Shown piece by piece: positions 8,671 through 17,360 of a DNA stretch of 64,000 bases. This DNA is from JANYJZ01 sp964523395. GTDB taxonomy: Bacteria; Bacteroidota; Ignavibacteria; UBA10030; SZUA-254. Made by a program: the position numbers and the translations under genes. The notes beneath the pieces were generated by a model. The model worked only from the letters and a program-made list of their open reading frames with translations, ran no database searches and was not told the DNA's origin. How positions within the stretch are numbered: the stretch's first letter is position 1; every line of letters starts with the position of its first letter. The stretch spans positions 62,001 to 126,000 of the forward strand of contig CAZFXS010000010.1 in the NCBI GenBank assembly GCA_964523395.1, written 5' to 3'.

Positions 8671-9930
8671 CTACGCTGAAGCTCTTCTCTCTTTATAAAC
8701 GTACTTCGGCTCTTTCTTTTTCAGAATTGAGTCTTTTGTGATAACGCATTTGGTAACATTCTGCCGTGTCGGAAGGTGGTACATGATCTCTACCATTGTT
8801 TCCTCCATGATTGAACGTAATGCCCGTGCGCCGGTACCGCGCTCAACAGCTTTGCTGACAACTGCTTTAAGCGCATCTTCGTCAAACTCAAGGTCAACGC
8901 CTTCCATCTTAAACAGCTTCTGATATTGCTTCACCAATGCGTTTTTTGGTTCCGTCAGTATGTTCAGCAATGCTTTTTCATCCAGCGAATGAAGCGTTGC
9001 GACAATGGGGAGCCGTCCGACAAATTCCGGTATTAATCCGTACTTCAGCAAATCATCCGGTTCAACTAAGGGGAGGAACTCGTCTGCCGAGTGTTCTTTT
9101 TTACTCCTGATATTTGCGCCGAATCCCATCGGGTTCTGGTTAATCCGCTGGCCAATGATTTTCTGCAGTCCCTCAAACGCGCCGCCGCAAATGAAAAGGA
9201 TATTGCGCGTGTTGACGTTGATGAGGTTTTGCTCGGGATGTTTGCGTCCCCCTTTTGGCGGCACCCCCGCGACCGTTCCTTCAAGAATTTTCAACAATGC
9301 CTGCTGAACACCTTCCCCTGAAACATCGCGCGTTATTGAGGCGCTGTCGCTCTTCCGTGCAATCTTGTCAATTTCATCGATGTAAACGATGCCACGTTCC
9401 GCGCGCTCCACATTGTAATCGGCGTTTTGCAGAAGATGAACCAGAACGGTTTCCACATCATCGCCAACGTAGCCTGCCTCGGTCAGTGTTGTCGCGTCGG
9501 CAATGGCAAAAGGAACGGCAAGAATTTTTGCAAGCGTTTGTGCCAGCAGTGTTTTACCTGTGCCTGTTGGTCCAAGAAGCAGAATGTTGCTCTTCTCGAT
9601 TTCAACTTCATCAAGATTATGAAGCTGTTCTTTCGAATCGATGCGTTTATAATGATTGTAGACTGCCACAGCGAGAGTTTTCTTCGCGCCTTCCTGTCCG
9701 ATAACATAATCATCAAGAGCGTTCTTGATATCAACCGGAGTGAGCGAAGATTTTGACGGATGATGCTTTGATGTTACCGCCGCAAGATTGTTGCGGAGAA
9801 TATCGACAGAGCTGGCAATGCAGGTATCGCAAATGTACGCGTCAGGCCCTGCAATAATGCTTTGCACCTGCTCTGATGTCCTTCCGCAAAACGAACAGCG
9901 GATTACTTCTTCATGTTTCTTCTGTGGCAT
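8671..9930 (-). CDS. clpX: ATP-dependent Clp protease ATP-binding subunit ClpX
   Basis: A 419-residue unfoldase. The N-terminal zinc-binding domain has C12-x2-C15 and C34-x2-C37 (CSFCGRTSEQ and ICDTCI). The AAA+ module shows Walker A GPTGTGKT at about 120-127, Walker B IVYIDEIDKIA, the GYVGDDVE pore-loop segment, and VSGEGVQQALLK. These are all hallmarks of ClpX, which feeds tagged or unfolded substrates to ClpP. It follows clpP by 6 nt and is the last gene of a tRNA-Leu/tig/clpP/clpX unit. No obvious Shine-Dalgarno precedes the ATG, which is common in Bacteroidota-like genomes. Confidence 0.98.
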   Translation of the reverse strand: MPQKKHEEVIRCSFCGRTSEQVQSIIAGPDAYICDTCIASSVDILRNNLAAVTSKHHPSKSSLTPVDIKNALDDYVIGQEGAKKTLAVAVYNHYKRIDSKEQLHNLDEVEIEKSNILLLGPTGTGKTLLAQTLAKILAVPFAIADATTLTEAGYVGDDVETVLVHLLQNADYNVERAERGIVYIDEIDKIARKSDSASITRDVSGEGVQQALLKILEGTVAGVPPKGGRKHPEQNLINVNTRNILFICGGAFEGLQKIIGQRINQNPMGFGANIRSKKEHSADEFLPLVEPDDLLKYGLIPEFVGRLPIVATLHSLDEKALLNILTEPKNALVKQYQKLFKMEGVDLEFDEDALKAVVSKAVERGTGARALRSIMEETMVEIMYHLPTRQNVTKCVITKDSILKKKEPKYVYKERRASA

Positions 9931-9936
9931 AGTCTG

Positions 9937-10557
9937 TTACTTTTTGGCTTCTGGTCTTGCTTTCTTTGTGAGAATACTGTCAATGATACCGTATGCCTTT
10001 GCTTCTTCCGAAGACATATAATTGTCGCGGTCGGTATCCTTTTCGATTTGCGCGAGTGATTTATTTGTATGTCCCGCCAAAACTCCGTTAATGCTCTTTT
10101 TAATACGAAGTATTTCTTCGGCCTGGATGCTGATATCGCTTGCGGTTCCCTGCGTTCCGCCCCAGGGCTGGTGAATCATAATGCGTGAGTTAGGGAGAGC
10201 GTATCGTTTGCCGACTGCGCCGCCGGCGAGAAGGATCGCGGCAATACTTGCCGACATCCCAACACAGATTGTCGAGACATCTGCGCGGATATACTGCATT
10301 GTATCGTAAATTGCCATACCGGCATAAACGCCGCCGCCGGGACTGTTGATATACAGGTGAATATCTTTATCCGGGTCTTCGGATTCAAGGAACAGCAACT
10401 GCGCGATGATGAGGCTTGCAACGGTGTCATCAACCGGTGTTCCTAAAAATACGATGCGCTCTTTCAGCAAGCGTGAAAAAATATCATATGCACGTTCACC
10501 GCGGCCTGTCTGTTCGATGACCATCGGGACGAGCTGATTATAGATTTCTGATTTCAT
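9937..10557 (-). CDS. clpP: ATP-dependent Clp protease proteolytic subunit ClpP
   Basis: The 206-residue product has the serine-protease triad of ClpP: Ser in GMSASIAAILLAGG, His in RIMIHQPWGGTQG and Asp in DTDRDNYMSSEEA. The N-terminal VIEQTGRGERAYDIFSRLL segment and the GGGVYAGMAIYD turn are standard. It forms the barrel chamber that degrades substrates delivered by ClpX, encoded 6 nt downstream. AAAGG lies upstream of the ATG at 10557. The gap to tig is 22 nt, so the three are probably one transcript. Confidence 0.98.
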   Translation of the reverse strand: MKSEIYNQLVPMVIEQTGRGERAYDIFSRLLKERIVFLGTPVDDTVASLIIAQLLFLESEDPDKDIHLYINSPGGGVYAGMAIYDTMQYIRADVSTICVGMSASIAAILLAGGAVGKRYALPNSRIMIHQPWGGTQGTASDISIQAEEILRIKKSINGVLAGHTNKSLAQIEKDTDRDNYMSSEEAKAYGIIDSILTKKARPEAKK

Positions 10558-10579
10558 CTACTCTTGTACCTTTCTTGGT

Positions 10580-11860
10580 TTATGGTTGTTCAACAGCCTC
10601 TTCGACAACTTTTTCAGTAATAACCGAGTGTTGTTTCAAAAAATTCTGGAGCTTTTCCGAAAGCACGCGGTCTTTGGTTGCATCGGAAGATTTATAAAAT
10701 TCAAGAAGACGTTCGACTTCAATGCCGACTTTCGGTGCGTCTTTTTCTGCAAGCTGTTCAAGGTCGGCGTCTTCAACACTTAATTTTTCCGCATCAATCA
10801 TGCGCTCGCGGATTAAGTACCATTTCGATTGAAATACCGCATAGCCCCGGTTATGTTCACAGAATTCTTCTTCTTTAAAGTCAGCCGGAAGCTTTTTGTT
10901 GGGATAACGGTTCTTTACATCCTCCACTAATGAATCAAGGAATCCTTTGACCAGGGCTTCGGGAACGATAAAGTCATGCCGGCGGACCACTTCACCGATA
11001 ATATCGTCGAGAAGTTTTTTCTCGGTGCGGTCATTCCAGTAATTCTCAAGATCTTCGCGAAGCTGTTTGGTGAATGCTTCGGCCGATGTCACTTTTTCCT
11101 TCGTGATGCTTTTGACAAACTCGTCATTGAATTCCGGCAAGTTTACTTTTTCGATTTTCTTGGCAGTGATTTCAAGATGGTTCGTCTCAGGCTTTTCCTT
11201 GCTTTCGGTTTGGACGGTAGCTTTCCGCGTTTCACCGGCTTTTACTCCGCGGAGAGTATCTTTAATCTGAGGGAAAATAGTTTCGTCATTGAGATATAAC
11301 CGCGCGCCGGAAGTTTTCTTGCCGATGAGCGGGTTTCCTGTCTCGTCAAGTTGCTGGACATCCGCAGTCACAATATGTTCATCGTCCGATGCGGCTTCAA
11401 CTTCACTCAGTGTGCTGTTGGATTTTCTGAGGCGCAGAATTTCTGTTTCAACTTCTTTGTCGGTAACAGGGTGGATCGATTTTTCGACAGCTATTCCTTT
11501 GTACTCTTTTAGTTCGACTTTCGGCTTGATTTCATATTTCACCTTGAACGTGAGGGTTTCGCCGCGTTTGTAGTTCATATCAACCAGCACCGGTTCACCG
11601 ATGGGGTGGATGTGGCGTTCTTCCACAATCTTGCGGTACATATCGCTGGCGACATGGTTCAGAGAATCATATTCTATTGCTTCGCCATAGATTTTCTTTA
11701 CCATGTCAAGCGGGGCTTTTCCTTTGCGGAATCCCTTGATTTCGATTTTGGCTTGCTGCTGCTTGTATGCTTTTTCGAAATGAGGGGCTAATTCGGAAGC
11801 GGTTGCCTCAACATGAATTTCTTTTTCGACATCGGTGACATCAGTTATAGATACTTCCAT
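10580..11860 (-). CDS. tig: Trigger factor, ribosome-associated chaperone and peptidyl-prolyl isomerase
   Basis: The 426-residue protein has the N-terminal ribosome-binding domain with the signature GFRKGKAPLDMVKKIYG (canonical GFRxGKxP) at about 44-60, a divergent FKBP-like middle region (about 150-235) and a long helical C-terminal arm. Trigger factor meets nascent chains at the ribosome exit. AAAGGATG precedes the ATG. Its position between tRNA-Leu and clpP/clpX is the usual arrangement in this bacterial group. The PPIase domain is weakly conserved, as in many non-proteobacterial trigger factors. Confidence 0.93.
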   Translation of the reverse strand: MEVSITDVTDVEKEIHVEATASELAPHFEKAYKQQQAKIEIKGFRKGKAPLDMVKKIYGEAIEYDSLNHVASDMYRKIVEERHIHPIGEPVLVDMNYKRGETLTFKVKYEIKPKVELKEYKGIAVEKSIHPVTDKEVETEILRLRKSNSTLSEVEAASDDEHIVTADVQQLDETGNPLIGKKTSGARLYLNDETIFPQIKDTLRGVKAGETRKATVQTESKEKPETNHLEITAKKIEKVNLPEFNDEFVKSITKEKVTSAEAFTKQLREDLENYWNDRTEKKLLDDIIGEVVRRHDFIVPEALVKGFLDSLVEDVKNRYPNKKLPADFKEEEFCEHNRGYAVFQSKWYLIRERMIDAEKLSVEDADLEQLAEKDAPKVGIEVERLLEFYKSSDATKDRVLSEKLQNFLKQHSVITEKVVEEAVEQP

Positions 11861-11930
11861 TGCGGGAGATACATCCTTTCAATAAAATTTTTGCAGGGTC
11901 ACCTACACCGGGACCGCAAATAATCTCAAG

Positions 11931-12012
11931 TGGGTAGAGGGGGACTTGAACCCCCATCCCTTGCGGGACTAGATCCTAAGTCTAGCGCGTATGCCAATTC
12001 CGCCATCTACCC
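11931..12012 (-). tRNA. tRNA-Leu (anticodon UAG)
   Basis: The minus strand folds as an 82-nt class II tRNA. The acceptor GGGTAGA pairs with TCTACCC, the discriminator is A, and the anticodon stem CTAGA/TCTAG holds loop CTTAGGA (anticodon TAG). There is an extra variable arm (TCCCGCAAGGGA) and a T arm GGGGG-TTCAAGT-CCCCC. The 3' CCA is not encoded. It lies upstream of tig on the same strand and may share its transcript. Confidence 0.96.
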
Positions 12013-12137
12013 AAAGAAGATGATAATTTCGACAAGAATTGGTAGTTAAATTTCGGTGATAATATACAGGTTTTTTGGGGAACTTCAAAAAAAGAGGAGG
12101 AACGCCGGGAAACAGAATGGTTGACGCCTGCCCCGGA

Positions 12138-12506
12138 TTATTCCTTCAATACACGATTAATACATGCAAGAAGGTTTTTGAAGTCAAAAGGTTTAGTCAT
12201 AAAATCATTCGCGCCGAGTTGTAAGCTGTCCCGTGCGATTTTCAATTCATCAACACCCGTTAACATGATAACCTTGCTTGCCAGGTTCTTCTCGCGGATA
12301 TTTCTCAGTACTTCAAGGCCGTCCATTTCCGGCATGCGAATGTCGAGAATGACAACATCAAATTTTGTGCTTCCCATCTTCTCCAATGCAGCTGCGCCGC
12401 TGTCGACATCATCGACATTGAATCCTTGTGATTGCAACTCATGTTTTACAAGTGTACGAATTGCGTCTTCGTCGTCGACGAGGAGAAGATTATATGTATT
12501 CGCCAT
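12138..12506 (-). CDS. Stand-alone response-regulator receiver protein (CheY-like)
   Basis: The 122-residue product is a single receiver domain: acidic pair D11-D12, phospho-acceptor D55 in VVILDIRMPEMDG, T83 in VIMLTG and K105 in MTKPF. There is no output domain, so it must act through a partner. It faces a second receiver-only protein (13188-13559) across a three-tRNA cluster. The two differ enough that recent duplication is not obvious. No histidine kinase is encoded nearby, so partner and signal are unknown. Confidence 0.93.
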   Translation of the reverse strand: MANTYNLLLVDDEDAIRTLVKHELQSQGFNVDDVDSGAAALEKMGSTKFDVVILDIRMPEMDGLEVLRNIREKNLASKVIMLTGVDELKIARDSLQLGANDFMTKPFDFKNLLACINRVLKE

Positions 12507-12736
12507 GAAGGGCCCCTTTTAAAATTCGAGGGATAATATACCATGTCAAAACAGGAAAAGCAAGAAATATCCCTGAAAACGTGGTGATTATCACCTTCTC
12601 AAAATCTGAATGAAAAGTTTGTACAGAATATGAAAAATCTGTATATTTTCTCCCAAAATAGCTCACGAGTTGATTTGTAAATGAACAAATGAGCTAATGT
12701 TGAAATGACTCAATGGGTCAAGGCTAAATTAAATCT

Positions 12737-12810
<74 letters not shown>

Positions 12811-12889
12811 CAGTAAGTTGAACATTTTTAATTCTGGTAAAGACATCGAAAAAGAAACACCTTTTTTTTCTAACCGAGCATCAAAATCC

Positions 12890-12918
12890 TTGATTCTGGA
12901 ACAAATTTTGACTATCTT
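12890..12918 (+). promoter_or_regulatory. Predicted sigma70-like promoter of tRNA-His
   Basis: TTGATT at 12890-12895 and TATCTT at 12913-12918 are separated by exactly 17 bases, placing transcription start about 10 bases before the tRNA. Prediction from spacing and hexamers only. Confidence 0.5.
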
Positions 12919-12934
12919 TGGACTCATTTTTTAT

Positions 12935-13009
12935 GGTGTCCATAGTTCAGCTGGTTAGAACGCCAGGTTGTGGCCCTGGAGGTCGTGGGTTCAAGTCCCA
13001 CTGGACACC
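12935..13009 (+). tRNA. tRNA-His (anticodon GUG)
   Basis: The cloverleaf has acceptor GTGTCCA/TGGACAC with the extra G(-1) at 12935 facing C73 at 13009, the histidine-specific feature. The anticodon stem CCAGG/CCTGG holds loop TTGTGGC (anticodon GTG). The T arm is standard. CCA is not encoded. Confidence 0.97.
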
Positions 13010-13020
13010 CAAGATCAAAT

Positions 13021-13087
13021 TGCGAATTGTGGATTGACAATTTCGAATTTATTAAAATTCTGCAATTGCCAATTCGAAATCCGCAAT
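13021..13087. repeat. AT-rich inverted-repeat spacer element
   Basis: The spacer between tRNA-His and tRNA-Glu contains interleaved inverted segments (TTGCGAATT and ATTTCGAATT against AATTCGAAAT and CCGCAA). Similar AATTGTGAATT-type repeats occur at 34303-34368 and 47415-47475. It may be a terminator or transcript-processing element; no coding potential is seen. Confidence 0.5.
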
Positions 13088-13093
13088 GACCAC

Positions 13094-13166
13094 GCCCCCA
13101 TCGTCTAGAGGCCTAGGACACGAGCTTTTCAAGCTTGCGACACCGGTTCGAATCCGGTTGGGGGCA
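13094..13166 (+). tRNA. tRNA-Glu (anticodon UUC)
   Basis: A 73-nt cloverleaf with acceptor GCCCCCA/TGGGGGC, discriminator A, anticodon stem CGAGC/GCTTG and loop TTTTCAA (anticodon TTC), and T arm CCGGTTCGAATCCGG. CCA is not encoded. The 3' end is part of a short palindrome (GGCACTC, loop CCG, GAGTGCC; 13163-13179) that could help terminate or process the transcript. Confidence 0.97.
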
Positions 13167-13187
13167 CTCCCGGAGTGCCATCCTTCC

Positions 13188-13559
13188 TTAATTGCTTAGC
13201 AATTGTTTAATTGTGCTCAAAAGATCATTGATGTCGTACGGCTTTTCGGCGAAGCTGTCTGACCCGAGCTTTTTAGCTTTTACGGCATTTTGAAGGTCGG
13301 CGTAACCGGTAAGCATAATAACCTTCACTTCGGGGTGGTTGCCTTTAATATATTGCAATACTTCAAAGCCATTTACTTTCGGCATTTCAATGTCAAGAAT
13401 TGCAATGTCTACCGGTTTGGCTTCGATGTTTTCAATCGCGGTTTGGCCGTCAAACACAGAGGTGACATCATAACCTGCGGTTGTTAGTTCTTCATAGAGT
13501 GTGCTGTTTAATATGCTGTCATCCTCTGCGAAGAGTATTTTGTACTTATTGGCGTTCAT
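13188..13559 (-). CDS. Stand-alone response-regulator receiver protein (CheY-like)
   Basis: The 123-residue single-domain receiver has acidic residues E11-D12-D13, phospho-acceptor D56 in DIAILDIEMPKVNG, T84 in VIMLTG and K106 in AEKPYD. It lacks any output domain. It is convergent with the tRNA-Glu gene, whose 3' palindrome may serve both. Its partner kinase is not in the window; a phosphorelay or scaffold role is inferred only from domain content. Confidence 0.93.
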   Translation of the reverse strand: MNANKYKILFAEDDSILNSTLYEELTTAGYDVTSVFDGQTAIENIEAKPVDIAILDIEMPKVNGFEVLQYIKGNHPEVKVIMLTGYADLQNAVKAKKLGSDSFAEKPYDINDLLSTIKQLLSN

Positions 13560-13816
13560 TCAATCCGCGTAAAAGTGAACAATAGTAACGTGGTTAATCA
13601 ATTGTTTTTGAGATAAATACCATCCACCGTGTGACTCGTGGCACAAGTTATCTGGTGAAAATATTCTTATTTCGGGCTTCTATTTTATTTGTTCTCCGAA
13701 CAAAAGACAATGAGCTTTGACGTAAAAGCACTTGTTTGCAAGCCCATTTTCTCTTATATTTACAGCCTAAATTGCTGCGTACAGGTAGAGTTAACATGAA
13801 ACAGAGATTATCGTAG

Positions 13817-14791
13817 ATGCGAGCTATCATTCCTGTTGCCGGTTTTGGAAGCCGGCTTCGTCCCCATACCTATACTCTTCCTAAAGTACTTCTGAATGTC
13901 GCCGGTAAGCCGATTATTGGCCATATTCTCGACAAGATCCTTGCCGACGGTTTCACCGAAGCAACGATAATAGTTGGCTATCTCGGTGATATGATCCGGG
14001 ACTATGTGAAAGCAAATTATAAAATCCGCGTTGATTTTATTGAACAGGAAGAGCGGAAAGGATTGGCGCACGCGATTTATCTGGCGAAAGATACATTTAC
14101 CTCTGACCCGCTGTTGATCATTCTCGGTGATACAATTTTCGATGTTGATTTGAAGCCGGTCCTGCGTGACAAATATACGTCGCTTGGTGTAAAGTACGTG
14201 GATGACCCCCGTCGGTTCGGCATTGCGGAAATGAATGGAGATGTTGTAGCACGGCTTATAGAAAAACCGGAACATCCTACCAGTCATTTTGCCATCGTTG
14301 GCTTGTACTGGATTCGTGATCCTAAAATGTTGGAAAAATGTATCAGCGACCTCATCGCGAAAGAGAGAAAAACCAAGGGCGAATATCAGCTTACCGATGC
14401 TCTGGAACTGATGATACAGGGCGGAGAAAAAATTAAAACATTTCCCGTTGAAGGATGGTACGATTGCGGAAAACCCGAGACATTGCTTGCGACGAACAGG
14501 CATCTGCTTGAAAAACATTCGCAGTTTACACCGGCGTATGATGCGGTTGTGATTCCTCCTGTGTATATTTCCAAAACCGCAAAGATTAAACATTCGATCA
14601 TTGGTCCCTACGCCACAATCGCCGAGAATGCTGTTGTGGAAGATTCGATTGTGCGCAATTCTATTGTGAGTGATGAAGCGAATGTTGATAAAGCGTTGCT
14701 TGATGGCTCAATTGTCGGCAGTAACGCAGTAGTAAAAGGAGCGTTCAAACGAATTAACATCGGCGACTCCTCTGAAATTGATTTTCATTAA
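13817..14791 (+). CDS. Nucleotidyltransferase family protein (sugar-1-phosphate NTP transferase with left-handed beta-helix tail)
   Basis: The 324-residue protein opens with the NTP-transferase signature PVAGFGSRLRPHTYTLPKVLL, including the GxGxRLxP loop and the KP-type lysine. It continues with LIILGDTIFD (metal-binding Asp) and EKPEHPTSHFAIVGLYW. Residues from about 255 form hexapeptide-like repeats (ISKTAKIKHSIIGPYATIAENAVVEDSIV). Such enzymes make NDP-sugars such as dTDP-glucose or GDP-mannose; the sugar cannot be fixed from sequence. The gene ends 15 nt before the metK start codon. Confidence 0.88.
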   Translation: MRAIIPVAGFGSRLRPHTYTLPKVLLNVAGKPIIGHILDKILADGFTEATIIVGYLGDMIRDYVKANYKIRVDFIEQEERKGLAHAIYLAKDTFTSDPLLIILGDTIFDVDLKPVLRDKYTSLGVKYVDDPRRFGIAEMNGDVVARLIEKPEHPTSHFAIVGLYWIRDPKMLEKCISDLIAKERKTKGEYQLTDALELMIQGGEKIKTFPVEGWYDCGKPETLLATNRHLLEKHSQFTPAYDAVVIPPVYISKTAKIKHSIIGPYATIAENAVVEDSIVRNSIVSDEANVDKALLDGSIVGSNAVVKGAFKRINIGDSSEIDFH

Positions 14792-14806
14792 TTGAAGGAT
14801 TACCTC

Positions 14807-15949
14807 ATGTCATACCTGTTTACATCGGAGTCTGTCTCCGAAGGTCACCCGGATAAAGTCTGCGATGCGATTTCTGATGCTGTGCTTGATGCGCTTCTTG
14901 CGGAGGATAAATACTCCCGTGTAGCATGCGAATGTATGGTGACCACCGGTCTTGCGATGATTGGCGGCGAAATTACCACAAATGCCTATGTTGATTTCCA
15001 AACTATCGCGAGAGATACCATCCGTGAAATCGGATATACCAAAGCTGAATATAAATTTGATGCTGAATCATGTTCCGTTATCTCCAGCATTCATTCGCAG
15101 TCACCTGATATCGCTCGCGGTGTGGATACCGGCGGTGCCGGTGACCAGGGAATGATGTTCGGCTACGCAAATGATGAAACTCCCGAATTTATGCCGATGC
15201 CGATTATGTTCGCGCATCAGCTCGTGTACCGCCTTGCGCAGATCAGGAAGAAACAGCCAAAGCTGATGCCGTATCTTCGCCCTGACGCCAAGTCGCAGGT
15301 GACAATTGAATATCATGGCCGTACCCCCGTGCGTGTGGATGCTGTCGTTGTCTCCACTCAGCATGATGCTGACGCGTCACAGAAACGCATACGTGAAGAC
15401 GTTATCCGTCATGTCATTAAAAAAGTTATTCCGGCTCATTTATTAGATTCGAAAACAAAATACTTTGTCAACCCGACAGGCCGATTTGAAATCGGCGGCC
15501 CTCACGGCGACAGCGGGCTGACCGGCAGGAAAATCATTGTCGATACCTATGGCGGACGCGCGCCTCATGGTGGAGGAGCGTTCTCCGGAAAAGATCCTTC
15601 AAAGGTTGATCGCAGTGCCGCGTATGCCGCCCGTCATCTTGCCAAAAACATCGTGGCGGCAGGATTAGCGAGAGAATGTCAGATTCAGGTGGCGTATGCT
15701 ATTGGCGTTGCGGAGCCGGTCTCGATTTATGTGAACACGTTTGGTACCGGTGTTATTCCGGACACGCAGATCAGCAAAATTGTTCATAAGGAAGTGGATA
15801 TGACGCCGCGCGGAATTATCAAACGCCTTGATCTGTTGCGTCCGATTTACAGAAAGACCGCTTCCTACGGGCATTTCGGAAGAAATGAAAAAGAGTTCAC
15901 ATGGGAGAAACTGGATCTCGTTAAAAAAATTCAGAATGCGGTAAAATAG
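14807..15949 (+). CDS. metK: S-adenosylmethionine synthase
   Basis: The 380-residue enzyme makes SAM from methionine and ATP. Seen motifs are FTSESVSEGHPDKVCDAISDA with the ATP-site His, GGAGDQGMMFGYA, and GGGAFSGKDPSKVDRSAAY, the P-loop-like signature. An in-frame TTG at 14792 gives five more residues, but ATG 14807 follows AAGGA by seven bases and matches the family start MSYLFTSES. Downstream is ahcY, so the pair covers methyl-donor synthesis and by-product recycling. Confidence 0.98.
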   Translation: MSYLFTSESVSEGHPDKVCDAISDAVLDALLAEDKYSRVACECMVTTGLAMIGGEITTNAYVDFQTIARDTIREIGYTKAEYKFDAESCSVISSIHSQSPDIARGVDTGGAGDQGMMFGYANDETPEFMPMPIMFAHQLVYRLAQIRKKQPKLMPYLRPDAKSQVTIEYHGRTPVRVDAVVVSTQHDADASQKRIREDVIRHVIKKVIPAHLLDSKTKYFVNPTGRFEIGGPHGDSGLTGRKIIVDTYGGRAPHGGGAFSGKDPSKVDRSAAYAARHLAKNIVAAGLARECQIQVAYAIGVAEPVSIYVNTFGTGVIPDTQISKIVHKEVDMTPRGIIKRLDLLRPIYRKTASYGHFGRNEKEFTWEKLDLVKKIQNAVK

Positions 15950-15996
15950 TTTTCATAACTCACATCGTATAAATTCATTTTTAATCAATAGGGATC

Positions 15997-17274
15997 ATGG
16001 ATTCAAAAAAGGGTCAGTATAAGGTTGCCGATATAGGATTGGCGAAAGAAGGTAAACAACTCATTGCGTGGGCGGAGTCCCGTATGCCGGTGCTCATGGC
16101 GTTACGTGAAAAGTATCGTAAAACAAAACCGCTAAAAGGATACCGCATAGCAGGATGTCTCCACGTTACGAAAGAAACTGCAGTGCTTGTCAAGACATTT
16201 GTTGAAGCCGGCGCGGAAGTAAGCTGGAGCGGATGTAATCCTCTCTCCACGAATGATGCCGTTGCCGCGGCTCTCGCTGCAGACGGGATTTCCATTTTTG
16301 CGTGGCATGGCATGAACGTAAAAGAATTTTACTGGTGCATTGAGGAGACGTTAAAATTCAAACCGAACCTAACGCTCGATGACGGCGCCGACCTTATTTT
16401 TACAGTGCACAACAGCCATAAGGAATTGATTCCCCATATCATTGGAGGAACTGAAGAAACCACAACAGGTGTTCATCGCCTCCGAGCTATGGCAAATGAT
16501 GGCGCGTTGCGTTATCCGGTGGTCGCGATTAACGATGCGGAAACAAAATGGGATTTCGATAACGTGTATGGCACAGGTCAGTCAACGCTGGATGGTATCC
16601 TCCGTGCCACAAGCGTATTGCTTGCGGGAAAGAATCTTGTTGTCGCGGGATACGGTCATTGCGGAAAAGGCGTTGCCATCCGCGCGAAAGGCATGGGCGC
16701 GAATGTTATTGCAACTGAAATTAAACCCACTGCTGCGCTCAAAGCCACTCTTGACGGTATGCGTGTCATGACAATGGATGAAGCGGCGAAAATCGGTGAT
16801 GTGTTTGTCACTGCAACCGGTGTGAAAGATATCATCGTTGACAGGCATTTCAAATCGATGAAAGACGGCGCGATTATTTGCAATACTGGGCATTACGACT
16901 GCGAAATCAACCTGAAGCATTTGCAGAAACAGGCAAAGTCGGTGAAAACCATACGTCAGGATAATGAAGAGTACACCATGAAAGACGGCCGCAGAATTTA
17001 CGTTCTCGCGCAGGGAAGACTGGTGAATCTCGCGGCTGCTGAAGGGCATCCTTCTGAAGTCATGGATATGTCATTTGCGAACCAGTTTATGTCGCAGCTA
17101 CGCCTCGCACAGCTTCATACGCGTGGCAAGAAGCTCGAAAACAAAGTCTATGACATCCCGGTTGAACAGGATCAGGAAATCGCCGGCGTGAAGCTTAGCA
17201 CGATGGGATTAAAAATCGACAAGCTCACCCCGGAGCAGAAAAAGTATATGGACGATTACAGCGCCGGAACGTAA
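15997..17274 (+). CDS. ahcY: Adenosylhomocysteinase
   Basis: The 425-residue protein hydrolyses S-adenosylhomocysteine to adenosine and homocysteine. Family motifs include GCLHVTKETAVLVKT, the NAD-binding Rossmann segment VVAGYGHCGKGVAIRAKGMGA in part, ICNTGHYDCEIN, and the C-terminal KLSTMGLKIDKLTPEQKKYM. The spacing of 47 nt from metK on the same strand suggests co-transcription for the activated methyl cycle. A strong hairpin follows at 17299-17329. Confidence 0.98.
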   Translation: MDSKKGQYKVADIGLAKEGKQLIAWAESRMPVLMALREKYRKTKPLKGYRIAGCLHVTKETAVLVKTFVEAGAEVSWSGCNPLSTNDAVAAALAADGISIFAWHGMNVKEFYWCIEETLKFKPNLTLDDGADLIFTVHNSHKELIPHIIGGTEETTTGVHRLRAMANDGALRYPVVAINDAETKWDFDNVYGTGQSTLDGILRATSVLLAGKNLVVAGYGHCGKGVAIRAKGMGANVIATEIKPTAALKATLDGMRVMTMDEAAKIGDVFVTATGVKDIIVDRHFKSMKDGAIICNTGHYDCEINLKHLQKQAKSVKTIRQDNEEYTMKDGRRIYVLAQGRLVNLAAAEGHPSEVMDMSFANQFMSQLRLAQLHTRGKKLENKVYDIPVEQDQEIAGVKLSTMGLKIDKLTPEQKKYMDDYSAGT

Positions 17275-17298
17275 CATCGTAGTGGGGAGATTCATGAA

Positions 17299-17329
17299 AC
17301 AATGGGTGACCTGCATGGTCGCCCATTGT
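17299..17329. terminator. Hairpin between convergent ahcY and CDF genes
   Basis: ACAATGGGTGACC and GGTCGCCCATTGT pair over 13 positions with one G-U, around a TGCAT loop. The T tract is weak, but the position between convergent genes supports a bidirectional terminator. Confidence 0.65.
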
Positions 17330-17360
17330 ATTTATGGTATTGAGTGAGAAAATTTTTGAA

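Noticed and set aside
13808..14593. 261-residue minus frame
   Set aside because: Antisense shadow of the nucleotidyltransferase gene, His/Phe/Arg-rich with no motif.
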